This document shows, piece by piece, positions 1-10,448 of a stretch of 64,000 bases of DNA (the first letter of the stretch is position 1; each line of letters opens with the position of its first letter). The stretch lies in assembly GCA_035236585.1 (NCBI GenBank), contig CP141132.1, positions 53,013,880 through 53,077,879 of the forward strand, given 5' to 3'. Position numbers and translations under genes: made by a program. This stretch comes from Warburgia ugandensis (lineage: Eukaryota > Streptophyta > Magnoliopsida > Canellales > Canellaceae). The notes under the pieces were generated by a model. That model worked only from the letters and a program-made list of their open reading frames with translations. It made no database searches and was not told the origin of the DNA.

Positions 1-250
1 ATTAGACATAAATGGTTTGAACATATCTAACGAAGACTGAAAACGGCACTAGTTAGGAGGAAGGCACTACACGTAAAAGGATGTAAAAGGACAAGGGAAA
101 GGCCCAAAAGAACGTGGATAGAAGTGGTGAAAAAAGATTTAAAAACTTTGAGACTAAATGAAGCCATGATACTTAATAGAGGAAAATGAAAAAATAAGAT
201 TCATGTGGGTAACCCCTAATTAGGATAAGATCTTGACAATGATGATTATT
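1..250 (+). mobile_element. RTE-clade LINE, 3' terminal remnant
   Basis: This piece matches, with many differences, the last part of the better preserved LINE at 2,113-2,797: the same run of words coding for the end of the reverse transcriptase protein (around 'GRPKRTWIEV'), then the short 3' untranslated tail and a degenerate (GAT/ATT)-rich end. Plant RTE LINEs end in a short trinucleotide-like tail rather than a long poly(A), which fits. The 5' side lies outside the window. The frame is disrupted, so this is an old non-coding copy. A GA microsatellite follows directly after the tail. Confidence 0.8.
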
Positions 251-252
251 AT

Positions 253-253
<1 letters not shown>

Positions 254-295
<42 letters not shown>
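254..295. repeat. (AG)n microsatellite
   Basis: About 21 uninterrupted AG units directly after the LINE tail. It could have grown from the simple-repeat end of the LINE, but this is inference. Confidence 0.95.
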
Positions 296-298
<3 letters not shown>

Positions 299-311
299 CA
301 TTTTAAGTTTC

Positions 312-617
312 GGATGAATAATGATAAAAAATAAGCAAACATGGCTTGTCTTATAGTGTTATTTATATATGACTAATATATACTATATAAGGGAAACTCT
401 TTTTGTTCAACAACGACCAAATTAGAACCAATATATTATACTGAAGCATTTAAGACGTTTTGGGGATGAATAATGATAAAAAATAAGCAAACATGGCTTG
501 TCTTATAGTGTTATTTATATATGACTAATATATACTATATAAGGGAAACTCTTTTTGTTCAACAACGACCAAATTAGAACCAATATATTATACTGAAGCA
601 TTTAAGACGTTTTGGGG
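312..617. repeat. Exact tandem duplication, 152-bp unit x2
   Basis: The block at 312-463 is repeated from 464, with the copies running to 465 and 617, and I see no difference between them by eye. The unit is AT-rich and contains no frame of note. Identity of the copies means either a recent duplication or an assembly duplication. Confidence 0.93.
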
Positions 618-2097
618 TAAAGCAACTATTAAAGAAGCAAAGGTGAGGAAGTGTGTCAGCTTTTATTAATTTCAAAATGGATGTATGGCCCATTTCCTTT
701 TTTTTATAAAGTCTCGTAATCCAAGCTATTCATCTCTGCGTGAGAAGAAATGGATGGCAAGCATAGTTTTTTGTACTTTTTTAGTGGTTTAAGTCGGCCA
801 TCTGATTTCTCATTTATGGTAAAAATCCTCTCTCTAATTTGGTCAGTTTTTGACCTAGGGATTTTCCTTTATGTATAGTCATAACATTTAACAAAACATG
901 CAACTGCTAATCTCTTCGTGGCTTGTTGTTTTAGCATTTAAAACTAAATTAAGGAAATAATTCAAAATTGGATCAATTCTCAGGCATGGTTGGATACTGT
1001 GCTACGGCATGCAAACATGTATAGCGCGTTCCTCTTGTCCACTTGATTCCGCTGACGGTGTAGATAAGAAAAGAAAAAGACACCCACTTCGACTGGATTA
1101 CCAGGCTTTATGGTTACCGAAAAATAGGCGCTTCCTCTTCCGCTTTATTAATTCTTTGGTTAATGACATTGCACCTCCTCTCATGGTATTTTGGTTATTA
1201 CGGGTTATAGAGCTTCATCGGCAGTAACTTCCAAATGCATTGGTTTCTTACAGATCACCTATTTTAGCACTTTCAACATCCTAAATGAGTTAGATCTAGA
1301 TGTGCCAAAGGTTGAAGCGTTTGCGACAGGTAGGTTCCATCCCATCATTTCAGGTATAATTTTTTGAAGATATAATCAATTCATATTATTTGAAATCTCT
1401 CGATTACATACATACCTAATACTATTAGATATTCTTAGCGCTATTTTTTGTTGTGGTTTAAATCATGACTATTGAAATATAATAAGTGCAAAAATTCAGT
1501 AGCTAGGATTATTGGATCAGCATGAGTTTTTATAATAATGCTAAAGATAATGGCACGAATAAGATGAACATTTGAAATATAACAAAATTAATGTAAAAGC
1601 AGTGAATCTCCTTCTTAGAATGTGCATAAAGTCTTGTGTGCTCCCTTCCTTAACGTGAATCGGTCACTCATGGACCATGGGTATGAGTTGACTGTCAAGC
1701 AATTTTACGCCGGCTATGTACAAGTCAATTTTGAAAGAAGTCATGAATCGGTAACTAATAATCTGAGTTAAACAGGTGTCGTTCACAGGTCACATGGGTC
1801 GTAAACCAAAATTAACACCTCTAGTTGGATCAATAAAACTAGTTTTATCATGCACAAAAAAGAGGCTTGTACTTAAATCTACAAAAAAATATTTTGCCAT
1901 GCATAGAAAAAAAGATGTGTACTTCTTCTCTCATCTTGAACGTGTACTCTTACCAGCACTTTATCCCAAATCTTAACTCAATAATCACAGCATATTCAAC
2001 TTCCTATTTATGGAATTGATAATTATCCTTTTATCATTTTATCTACATTCAATCTTTTCTTTTTCTTCCCAAATGCAAACAACATATTAGGGCTAAT
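618..2097. other. Unassigned AT-rich DNA
   Basis: Apart from the weak frame at 1,009-1,227 I see no recognisable gene, RNA or repeat here. A 66-codon frame at 1,776-1,976 has no familiar motif and looks like chance. Confidence 0.5.
1009..1227 (+). other. 72-codon frame of unknown origin
   Basis: I do not recognise the product. It holds a basic cluster KKRKRHP near residue 20 that resembles a nuclear localisation signal and a hydrophobic C-terminal third. Base composition is less AT-rich than the surroundings, so it may be an exon or gene fragment, but no splice structure can be shown. A chance frame is equally possible. Confidence 0.15.
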
Positions 2098-2112
2098 ATA
2101 AAGCATGTGACA
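2098..2112. repeat. Target-site duplication of LINE (left)
   Basis: The 15-bp word ATAAAGCATGTGACA is repeated exactly at 2,798-2,812, bracketing the LINE piece. A duplication of this length is typical of target-primed reverse transcription. Confidence 0.93.
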
Positions 2113-2797
2113 GAATATATGGAATGTAATTTTAGCAAGGAGAGTAGGAGTGGAGCACCAGTCAAGATTGATAACCAAGAGGTCCCCATGAGAGACCACT
2201 TCCGATACTTAGGATCATTGATCCATGAGAGTGGAGAGATTGAGAGGGAGGTTACCCAGAGAATCCAAGCGGGTTGGAACAAATGGAGATGTGCATCGGG
2301 GGTTTTATGTGATCGGCGGGTGCCACTCAAACTAAAGGGAAAATTCTATAGGATGGCTATAAGGCCGGCCATGCTCTATGGATCAGAGTGTTGGGCAGTT
2401 AAGGAACATCATACTCATAGGCTGAGTGTTGCAGAAATGAGGATGTTGAGATGGATGAGTGGTAAGACAAGAAAGGATAGAATTAGAAATGAAAATATTA
2501 GAAGAAATTTAGGGATAGCACCAATAGGTAACAAGATGAGGGAGATTAGACTTAGATGGTTTGGACATGTTCAAAGGAGGCCAACAACGGCACCAGTTAG
2601 AAGGAGTGAGGCAATACAAGTTGAAGGTTCTAAAAGGGCAAGGGGAAGGCCCAAAAGAACGTGGATAGAAGTGGTGAGGAAAGATTTAAAAACTTTGGGA
2701 CTAAATGAAGCCATGGTATTTAATAGAGTGGAATGGAGGAATAAGATTCATGTGGCCGACCCCTAATTGGGATAAGGTCTTGATGATGATGATGATG
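2113..2797 (+). mobile_element. RTE-clade LINE, 5'-truncated insertion
   Basis: A 685-bp insertion bounded by perfect 15-bp target duplications. It contains only the C-terminal part of the LINE protein, a short 3' UTR and a 3' end of repeated TGATGA units, as known for plant RTE elements. Strong 5' truncation with long target duplications is the usual product of aborted target-primed reverse transcription. The perfect duplications and the open frame point to a younger insertion than the pieces at 1-250 and 37.4-40.4 kb. Confidence 0.93.
2119..2766 (+). pseudogene. LINE reverse transcriptase C-terminal fragment
   Basis: About 215 codons stay open to the stop at 2,764-2,766. The product matches the C-terminal region of plant RTE LINE proteins: motifs DHFRYLGSLI, AGWNKWR, SGVLCDRR, RPAMLYGSECW, MRMLRWM and LRWFGHVQRR occur in the family order. 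The endonuclease and catalytic RT core are missing because of the 5' truncation, so it cannot be active. The open frame reaches back into the flanking target duplication through a GTG; the first ATG in frame is at 2,119. No promoter or host start context is visible, so expression is not expected. Confidence 0.88.
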
Positions 2798-2812
2798 ATA
2801 AAGCATGTGACA
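2798..2812. repeat. Target-site duplication of LINE (right)
   Basis: Exact copy of the 15-bp word at 2,098-2,112, directly after the TGATGA tail. Confidence 0.93.
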
Positions 2813-4280
2813 ACGTAGGCGTTTGCACTCCACGTGCGCTGTAATGGCAACAATCAGATCTGCTTGCACTGGGCCAAGCATATGTCATTTCTACTAATTT
2901 TAACTTGATCGGATGACTTATTCCCTTGACCCAGAAAGCATCATTGATGCTCCACCAATAAATGCCAAATTATAGATATTTTCTCGACTTTATTCTTATA
3001 ACCCAAATTTGCCATGTCATTGAGATTGAAACCTTTAGGGCAATAGCCAAGCCCAAGCTTGTGCAATGCCCACTGTTTTCAACTTCATTGGATATATGCA
3101 TCCTTTATCCATAAAGCACATTCAATGCATGATTTACACTCTCTATCTTGTGAGCGGTCAACAAGATTAAGAGCGGTTATAACACAAACGCTTCCTCGCC
3201 TGAAAAAAGCAACATTTGTCAAGTGGGCCTAGTATCATATTACCAGTCGAGCAATGTAATCTTCTCTCTCTCTCTCTCTCTTCCAATGGTGAACAATGTT
3301 ATTTTTTGGGCCCCCTTCTTTCATTGTGAGGTCTCACTGTGCCAGATCTTCGATCGAACCTACTCTCTACTTGAGATATAGCCATTTTTTAGATTTACAT
3401 TTTGGGTTTGTAAAGTAACCGTGTATAACCACTTTTGGGAACTTCACCTCTTCGTTTGTAATGTGAAGTTACTTGTTGTAAAGTTTACACACATAATGAC
3501 CTAAATAACCTTTGTGGGGCGAATGGCAATATAGGGGGCAAGAATGTCATTTTCCTAATATTTTTCTTCTTCTTTTTTTTTTTCGTGCTCTTTTCACATC
3601 AAATTCTCCACTTCTTCTATTTTCTATCTTAATCTTCTTTATTTTGAGCTAATATCCATTTTACCTAAATCTTTATTTTAAAGCAATTTCCTTATCCTTT
3701 GATGATTGTTGTAGTCTTTCTTTTACTTTCTAAAATTTTATTTTTCAAAGATAGAGTTCTTAATTATGGAATTCATTATTTAACAGTATATTATGCATGT
3801 TCTTGTATATGGTTTAGGCTTTACTTTATTTCATTTTTAATTTTCTTTGCTAATTATCAATTTCTATTCTTTGATGTCTCTTGTGAATGACAAAGAAGCA
3901 AGAATTGATTTAAGAGCTACTGTTGTTTGGGGTTGAACTTTTTGAAGACTACTTCTTATTTTTAGACAATATGAAAAATGCTAAGCAAATATGTCGTCTC
4001 TATTATACTCATACATAAATTTGATCTATTAGAAAAAAGAAAGAAAAAATAGGCAATAAGAAAGAAGTAAGAATAAAAAAAGAATAAAAATAGCAAAAAA
4101 ATAGATAATTAATTAATCTAGATTATAAGAAACATGGTAGAATAGGAAAGGTAGCCTCAATTTTTGGTGGAATGGGAAAACCAAATATTCTAGTCTAGTA
4201 GACATAGTTACAAAAAATGCCAAATAATTAATTTATTGAAAAATTATTGACTTTTTTATTTTTCAAAAATTTCCCAAGTA
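2813..4280. other. Unassigned AT-rich DNA
   Basis: No recognisable coding frame. There is a CT run near 3,262-3,282 and pyrimidine-rich DNA around 3,560-3,700. A 63-codon frame at 3,699-3,890 is hydrophobic low-complexity sequence and not a credible gene. Confidence 0.5.
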
Positions 4281-4295
4281 GTTCATAAGTTCTTA
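4281..4295. repeat. Target-site duplication of Au SINE (left)
   Basis: GTTCATAAGTTCTTA here and GTCATAAATTCTTA at 4,480-4,493 differ by one base and one gap; they flank the SINE. Confidence 0.75.
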
Positions 4296-4479
4296 GAAGG
4301 GGAGACTTGGCACAATGGTAAAGCTATCATTGTGTGACCTTTAGGTCACAGGTTTAAGGCGTGAAAACTACCTCTTTCAAAAAATACAAGGCAAGGCTGC
4401 ATATAATAGACTCATGTGGTCCACCTTTTCCATAGACCTCGCATTGGTGGGAGCTTCATACACCAGGGCTTCCATTTAG
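4296..4479 (+). mobile_element. Au-type SINE
   Basis: The segment has the order known for the plant Au SINE family: a tRNA-like head with an A-box-like stretch (TTGGCACAATGGTAAAG), a B-box-like stretch around GGTCACAGGTTTAAGGC, then body words matching the family such as AAGGCTGCATATAATAGAC, TGTGGTCCACC and GGGAGCTTCATACACC, and a short T-containing end. It is a short non-autonomous retroposon transcribed by RNA polymerase III and moved by LINE machinery. Flanking near-identical words at 4,281-4,295 and 4,480-4,493 are its target duplication. Divergence from the family sequence as I remember it suggests an old copy. Confidence 0.85.
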
Positions 4480-4493
4480 GTCATAAATTCTTA
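4480..4493. repeat. Target-site duplication of Au SINE (right)
   Basis: Right partner of the word at 4,281-4,295. Confidence 0.75.
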
Positions 4494-6737
4494 CATATTT
4501 TTAATTTTTAGTATACTTATCAAATTAAACATGGATGTTATGGATTTGAAATTAAATTTGAGGAATATTTTATAATATTCTCAATTTCATTTCTATAGCT
4601 AGTTAAAAATGCAAATTAAATTATCAGATTTATATTCCTATAATTCATTTTCTCCCTTTTTTTAAATTTTCTCTAAATTTTATAACATGTTGCTTTTGCA
4701 GCTTATTCCTTAGTATGAACTTTATAATAGTGCTGGCGGGTATCTTTTTATGTACTTATCTATGTAGCAATATCTTGGAATTCCTCATCAATTCTTTCTA
4801 TTTTATTTTTTTTAGCAAAAATAGTAGCATTTACTTTGGAGAAGGGAAGACAAACATTTAATGATTAGGTAGTTAATCATGATATCTAGATTTCCATTTT
4901 GACTAAGTAACACTTATGCTTAGAATCCAACTAAATGTCATATAATAATTCACAAGCTGGGGATACCTCTATTTTGCCATACCAAGGCTTCTTTTTTGCA
5001 TGGTTCATGTTAGATATGTAGGTGAATATCAAACCTGCAAAAAAAATAAAAATTCAAGGGTGGCCAACAACCCACCTTAGCTATGAAGGCTTGTGAAAAC
5101 ATATAGAAACTATCTAGTGTCCTTTAGCCCACTTGATGAATTTTAGGCACCCTTTAGAGACACATTACTTGTCTTCTTACACCATGAAAATTGTCAAAAT
5201 GCCCTTCAAAAAGGTGCTCATGAATCTTACATCACATAAGCTTTATCACTTCTCTACCAGTGGGAGAGAGAGACACAACCATCAATCTTATCCTCTGAAG
5301 AAAAGTTGAGCCAAGTACATGCATTAAATCAAAGATCAAGAGAAGATTACCCCCTTCATTTTTATTAAATGCAAAATTAACTTAAGTACACATGATATTC
5401 AGAAGATCAAATTTTAACCTTCCCAAATAATAGCTCAAATTATCTCATCCAAAGTTATTTAGCTCCCAATGCGAGATATGAAACTTAAAACTAAAATTAG
5501 TATAATTTAGTGAAGATTAGGTTTACTGAGCTACCCACCTATGCAATATTTGCACCTTTTTTGTCTATATAAGGAAGTCACCTACTCTACTATGGGTCAA
5601 CATGAGCTTTATGAATAGTTTATGAGTGAAAAGGAGACTTGAGGATAAGAAGTTAAGGAGTGAAGAAAGGAGAGAGCAATACCTCATCCATGAAGGGTCT
5701 CTTTCTCCAATCATCTTATAGGAGTTTCTACCTTTAAGGATGGAAAAGTCAAGAGTGATTGAAGGAATGTCCACCCCCAATGATTTAGAACTCCTTTCCA
5801 TACTCTTTAAGGGGTATATTATGAAGTCATAGACTTTTTAGGTGCCCACATGCTTAAAAGAGTTTCATTATTTACACTATGTTAAATGCAGATTTTATGG
5901 TGATTCAAAATGGTTTATTTTGAATTTATTGGTTTTTTTCAGCTTGGATTGAGCTTCTAATTTTGAGGAGAAAGGCATTAGAGTTAATTTGATATTTTGT
6001 AGTATTTTTATTTAAGTTTCTAATCTACCTTCATGTGAACTTAAGTAGATTATGAAGGAGTTGCCTCCTAAGGTAAAGAGGCCTTAGGTCTCTGTAACTC
6101 AAATAAGTGTACTAAACCAAAGATCTAAGTTTGACATCTCCAAGAGCAAAGTGGTATGAAATGCAAGCTAATCGAATCATCTTATTCTTTGAGATGATTA
6201 CAATATTAGAATGAGTACATTAAAGAAAACAAGAAGCATCTAAAGTAAGTAATTCAAATAAGAAACACGCGCACACACACACACACCAATCAAAAGATTA
6301 ACCATGAAAGGAAACATACAATGATTGATATGAAATGAACTAAACTTGTAATCTAGCATGCTATAGACATGAACCAACTAATCATACTAGAGATGCAAGG
6401 ATTTAAAGAATGGAAACACAAAATGAATGATAGTGCAAAAACTACGACCATGCAATGACACTAATATAAGCAAAACAAGAAGATGTATGCTGAAGGTGAC
6501 CTGTAATAAGATAGGATTTACAAATCTAAATAAACACATAATCTATAATTAAAGACATACATGAACTTAGAAGCGAAAATATTAAGACTAGAAACATTGG
6601 TGTGATCAATAACATGAAAAGGAATTAAGAACTAGTTCTAAATGGGTGGATGAAAAACTCCTTCTTAGAAAGCATGAAATCAAGAACTAGAAACATGTAA
6701 AGATAAAAGGAATTACAATATTTCAATTATGTGCTAG
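4494..6737. other. Unassigned AT-rich DNA with a small CA repeat
   Basis: No gene recognised. A short CA microsatellite lies at about 6,266-6,287. The 78-codon minus frame at 5,565-5,801 has no familiar motif. No LTR, SINE or RNA-gene signature was seen. Confidence 0.5.
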
Positions 6738-7740
6738 TGTAATGACTCCAATTTTGTAACATTAAAATCCCAAGTTAGCAATGAAAAGTTTAGTTTTTGA
6801 AGATAAGGGTATTTTGGTCATTTCACTATTCACCCTGACTGAACCAAGAAATTTGGTCCTGAAAATGGTAGCATTAGGTGCGTCTCGAAAAAAGAAATCC
6901 AACAAGACCAAAATCACCCAAAACGGAGTTAAAATGAGCAAGTTATGCCCTTTGAAGTTCAGGGGCAAAAATATAATTTTCATTAAAAAACGGATTTAGC
7001 CTGAAAAACACAGGGGCCTGTTTTGATACGGGCACCCCCTTTCTTCAACCTCCTAGAGGGTTCTAGAACGGCGGTGTTTGGAGGAGAAATCACCGCCATT
7101 CTAGAGGTTTCTCCACCGCCATTCAAGGGCGGTGAGAGCCCCCTTAAGAACCCTCTTATAGCTCTATAAATAGAGCTCTTGGGCGCCTCTAATGGCAGCC
7201 CAAAAGCTTGGGAAAAACTCATTTTGGAGAAGCAACCAAGAGGAGAAACGTGGAGAAAAACCTAGCAACGAGCCAGGTATGCCCAAAATCCCTCCAAACC
7301 TGTCTTCCCATTAGTCCTAGGCTAAGTTTCCCTAAGTTTTTGCATGAAAATTCATGCAAAAATTGGCCCTGGAGAGTCACAAAGGACCCAGGGACGATCC
7401 CTGGGCCGCACTGGTTCGACAGGGTCGAACCAGGGCATCTCGAGGATGCCTCGGTCCCCCAACAAACAAAACGCGTTCTATGCGTTGAGAGAACCAGACG
7501 GGCACATCGCAAAAGAGAATGTCGGGCGGAAGTCGGGTGCGTCTACAGACGCCCGCTGAGGCGCTTGCCACTGACACGGGACGCGTTAGCGTCCTAGGCT
7601 TCCACCTTGCTTTGTTTGACCCTTTTATGTATACGTGATACTAAAAATCTTATAACTTGAGATCTAGAGCTCCGATTGAGGTGCCGCAAAAGAGAATGTC
7701 AGGCGTTAGCGTCCCAGGCTTTCACCTTGCTTTGTTTGAG
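6738..7740 (+). mobile_element. Chromovirus-like LTR piece (Ty3/gypsy, probably Tekay-type)
   Basis: The piece opens TGTAATGACTCC and continues with phrases common in long chromovirus LTRs (a 'GGTATTTTGGTCATTTC' stretch, then TTTTGATACGGGCACCCCC). The latter resembles TTTTGATAACGACACCCC in the LTR of the element at 51,066-62,010. A TATA box and an R/U5-like region follow. Two partly repeated blocks near 7,505-7,620 and 7,685-7,735 share words such as GCGTTAGCGTCC and CACCTTGCTTTGTTTGA. No partner LTR or convincing right end is present, so this is a fossil fragment; the right boundary is a guess. Confidence 0.5.
7165..7172 (+). promoter_or_regulatory. TATA box in LTR piece
   Basis: TATAAATA lies in the context GCTCTATAAATAGAGCTC, about 430 bp after the putative LTR start. 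The more GC-rich sequence after it would fit an R/U5 leader. Confidence 0.5.
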
Positions 7741-9655
7741 GGATTCCTATATTGGTTTTCATAAGGTGTTTCACATCAAATGTGATGGAAACAAGTTCTT
7801 TTCTTCCTTCAACCTTTTTTAAAAGAAAAATCAAAAGAAAAGAAAACTTGTAAGATCAATTTGTATTCTTCTAATGGGGCAATTTTCATGTACATCACTC
7901 TAGACTTCCCACTAAAAAGTTATTTGCTTCTAGAGTAGCTCATTCAAAGAAAAAATCATGCGAGTGGATCTTCATTTGGTGCTACACTCTTCAAAAATTT
8001 CAAATTCAAGTAAATTGAAAAGTTTTGGAAAATTTTAGGGATCCCTTACATCATTTGAAGAATTCTCATAAATGAATTTCAACTTTAATAAAATAAACAC
8101 ACAAAGCTAGAACCCTAGCCACCTAAATTTTTTCATTAGAATACTTAGGGTTTCATCCTAGGATTCAAAGAGAGAAAGGAAAAAAAAAAAAAAAAAAAAC
8201 AGAGACGAAAAGGAATTAAATTGAAGAAAGTATTTTATCAAAATTATTTTGAGAAAAACTAACTCTTTTAGGTTTGAGAATCCAACTTTCACATTAAGGA
8301 GAATTAGATATTCCACTAATCCTTGTTGCTTGGGAGAAAAAAGCATTCTTATGCCCAATTAAAGAAGCATAATGAGAATTCCATAAAAAAAACCTTTAGA
8401 AATTCTATGAGAGGGAAGGTCTAATTAAAATCCTATTTTGTCTTCTAAACACAAAAAAGAGGATGGAAATTAGAGTAAAAAGGGGTTTTCTCTTTTGGGA
8501 ACAAGAATCAATTTCCCTAGGATAGATATTCCATTATCCCTTATGAAATTCAATTCTTATGTCTAATACAATGTAAAATTTGGGATTCTTCTATCAGAAG
8601 ATCCTCTAAAAATTTCACCACATAAGAAGAAACCCCTAATTTCTACGCTACTTCCAAGAGAAAACCAGAGAGAGAGAGAGAGAGTAAATGATGTAAGAAT
8701 ATGAAATAAAATTATTCTCTACTTTTTCATTCTCCAAATGAGGTAAGGGACCTCCTATTCTTAGAAATAGAGTGTGTTATAAGAGATAAGTTCAAGCACA
8801 AGCAAAAGCGATGTCTAAACATCATATTGAGGCTCTTAAGGAGCTTGGTTTATCATCACAAAGTTTTGAGGGCCTAGGCCTTTGTGAGACTTTGCAATCA
8901 TAAAGTGGCCTTGTGTACCCACTATGCAAAGGCTTTTTACTTTATGATTGCAAACTTTTTGGCATCCTATGAAAATAATCTTAAAGTCAAGTTGCCCTAT
9001 TTCTTAAAATATTTGAAAGAAAGTGATTGATATTCTATATTTGACAACAAATGAAGGGCTAAGATCATTTTTGAATGACCCTTTATGATTGCAAATTGTT
9101 AATTTATGTTTGGCAAGAAATGCAGGGTTGAGATCATTTCTGAGTGGCACTTTTTGATTATGAAGTGTCACTTTAAGATTGCAAAGTCAAACTTAAAAAT
9201 AGTAAAGTCTTAGGTGCATTTTTTGAAAAACTTGATTTTTTAGAGTTTTGATGGAATTTTTGGTGATTTTTGGGCCATTTTAGTTCATTTTTGAAATATG
9301 CTTTTGTAAAATCAATTAGCATCCATCCTTAATGTGGAAACAAATCATGGGTCCTTGGAGACCATTGAAATGGTTTGAAATTTGATGTCTATAGGTTGCC
9401 TTCCATGAGTAAAAGATCACAGAGGTTAAGGTTTATAGTTTTTGAGGTCCCATGGATGGCTCTCTTTGATTGAAAATATTGTATGTTCAAAAATCTAAGT
9501 GAGTTGGCCCAAGGTGGGAAAACATGTAGCTTGATGTTTGACGAATCAAGTGAAAAGGTGCCCTTGAAAACAAGATACACACCCTTGTGTGTTGGGGAAA
9601 ATTTTTGAAACTAAAGATTGGTCGTTGGAAGTATGGGTGGGATGGGATATTAATG
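7741..9655. other. Unassigned AT-rich DNA
   Basis: No gene recognised. There is an A run near 8,180-8,199 and a short GA run near 8,669-8,685. Between about 8,860 and 9,200 the words 'AAGATTGCAAAGT' and 'GATTGCAAA' recur loosely, hinting at a decayed repeat. Confidence 0.45.
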
Positions 9656-9925
9656 ATGAAGAAGGATTACCTATCATCCTTTGATTTTGATGAAGAATCA
9701 CCTCTAATTTGATAAATTTGGAGAAGGATCACCTTTTATCTAAGGAATTTTATGAAGGATTGCCTAAAAACCAGATAATTTGATGAAGGATTGCTTTGTT
9801 CCAGAGAAATTTGATGTAGGATTGCCTTTTGTTCTAGGAACTTGATCAATAATTACCTCCTATCCAAGGAAATTGATGAAGGATTGCCTCCAATCTTGAG
9901 AAATTTGATGAAGGTCAATCGTTTG
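9656..9925. repeat. Minisatellite, 31-bp period, about 8 units
   Basis: Units start at 9,687, 9,718, 9,749, 9,780, 9,811, 9,842, 9,873 and about 9,905, each beginning close to TTGATGAAGGATTGCCT. Spacing is nearly constant at 31 bp although units differ by several bases. 31 is not a multiple of 3, so a coding repeat is unlikely. Confidence 0.85.
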
Positions 9926-9939
9926 ATGAGCAAGTTAAT

Positions 9940-10298
9940 GGGATTCAAGAATTCATAGAAAACTAATGATTGGGTGAATGAGATCTAATGATTTTATAAA
10001 AATTGATGGTTGAATCAATGAGATTTGATGACTCGATGAAAATCAACGATCAAATCAATAAGATCCAATGATATGATGAAAATTGATGGTTAGATTAAAG
10101 AGATCCATGATTTGATGAGAGTAGACTATCAGATTAATGAAACCAATGATTGAGTAAAAATTTAGTGGTCAAATATATGACATTTGATGATTTGATGAGA
10201 ATTGACAATCGGATCAACAAGATCATATGAGTTGATGAAAAGCAATGATTGGATTGAAAAGATCCAATGATTTGATGAAAATTGATGGTTAATTTTTA
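9940..10298. repeat. Minisatellite, 40-bp period, about 9 units
   Basis: Units start at about 9,940, 9,980, 10,020, 10,060, 10,100, 10,139, 10,179, 10,219 and 10,259. The unit reads approximately GATCCAATGATTTGATGAAA then ATTGATGGTTGGATCAAT. It abuts the 31-bp array and shares the word TTGATGAA with it. Units are 70-90% alike by eye. Confidence 0.85.
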
Positions 10299-10448
10299 AT
10301 GACTGAAATAAATCGATTATATCTCGTGATTGTGTAAGAAACAATGATGTGGCTCATAATTGGGTCTTATAATGGGAAATGCCCCACCAGTTTTACAATT
10401 GAAAAGTCTGGGGAAGTTAGACTTTACAATTTCAAAGGGATAGACTAG
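10299..10448. other. Unassigned spacer
   Basis: Short stretch between the minisatellite and the LTR piece; nothing recognised. Confidence 0.4.

Noticed and set aside
1009-1227. Organellar DNA insertion
   Set aside because: I could not recognise any plastid or mitochondrial gene in it.
4300-4370. A tRNA gene
   Set aside because: Only the A-box/B-box head of the SINE resembles a tRNA; no cloverleaf or acceptor end can be formed.
6733-8110. GCTAG at 6,733-6,737 and 8,106-8,110 as a target duplication of the chromovirus LTR piece
   Set aside because: The sequence before the second copy does not end in an LTR-type CA, and a 5-bp match over this distance is expected by chance.
9656-10298. A CRISPR-like array
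   Set aside because: Units adjoin with no unique spacers, and the DNA is from a plant nuclear genome.
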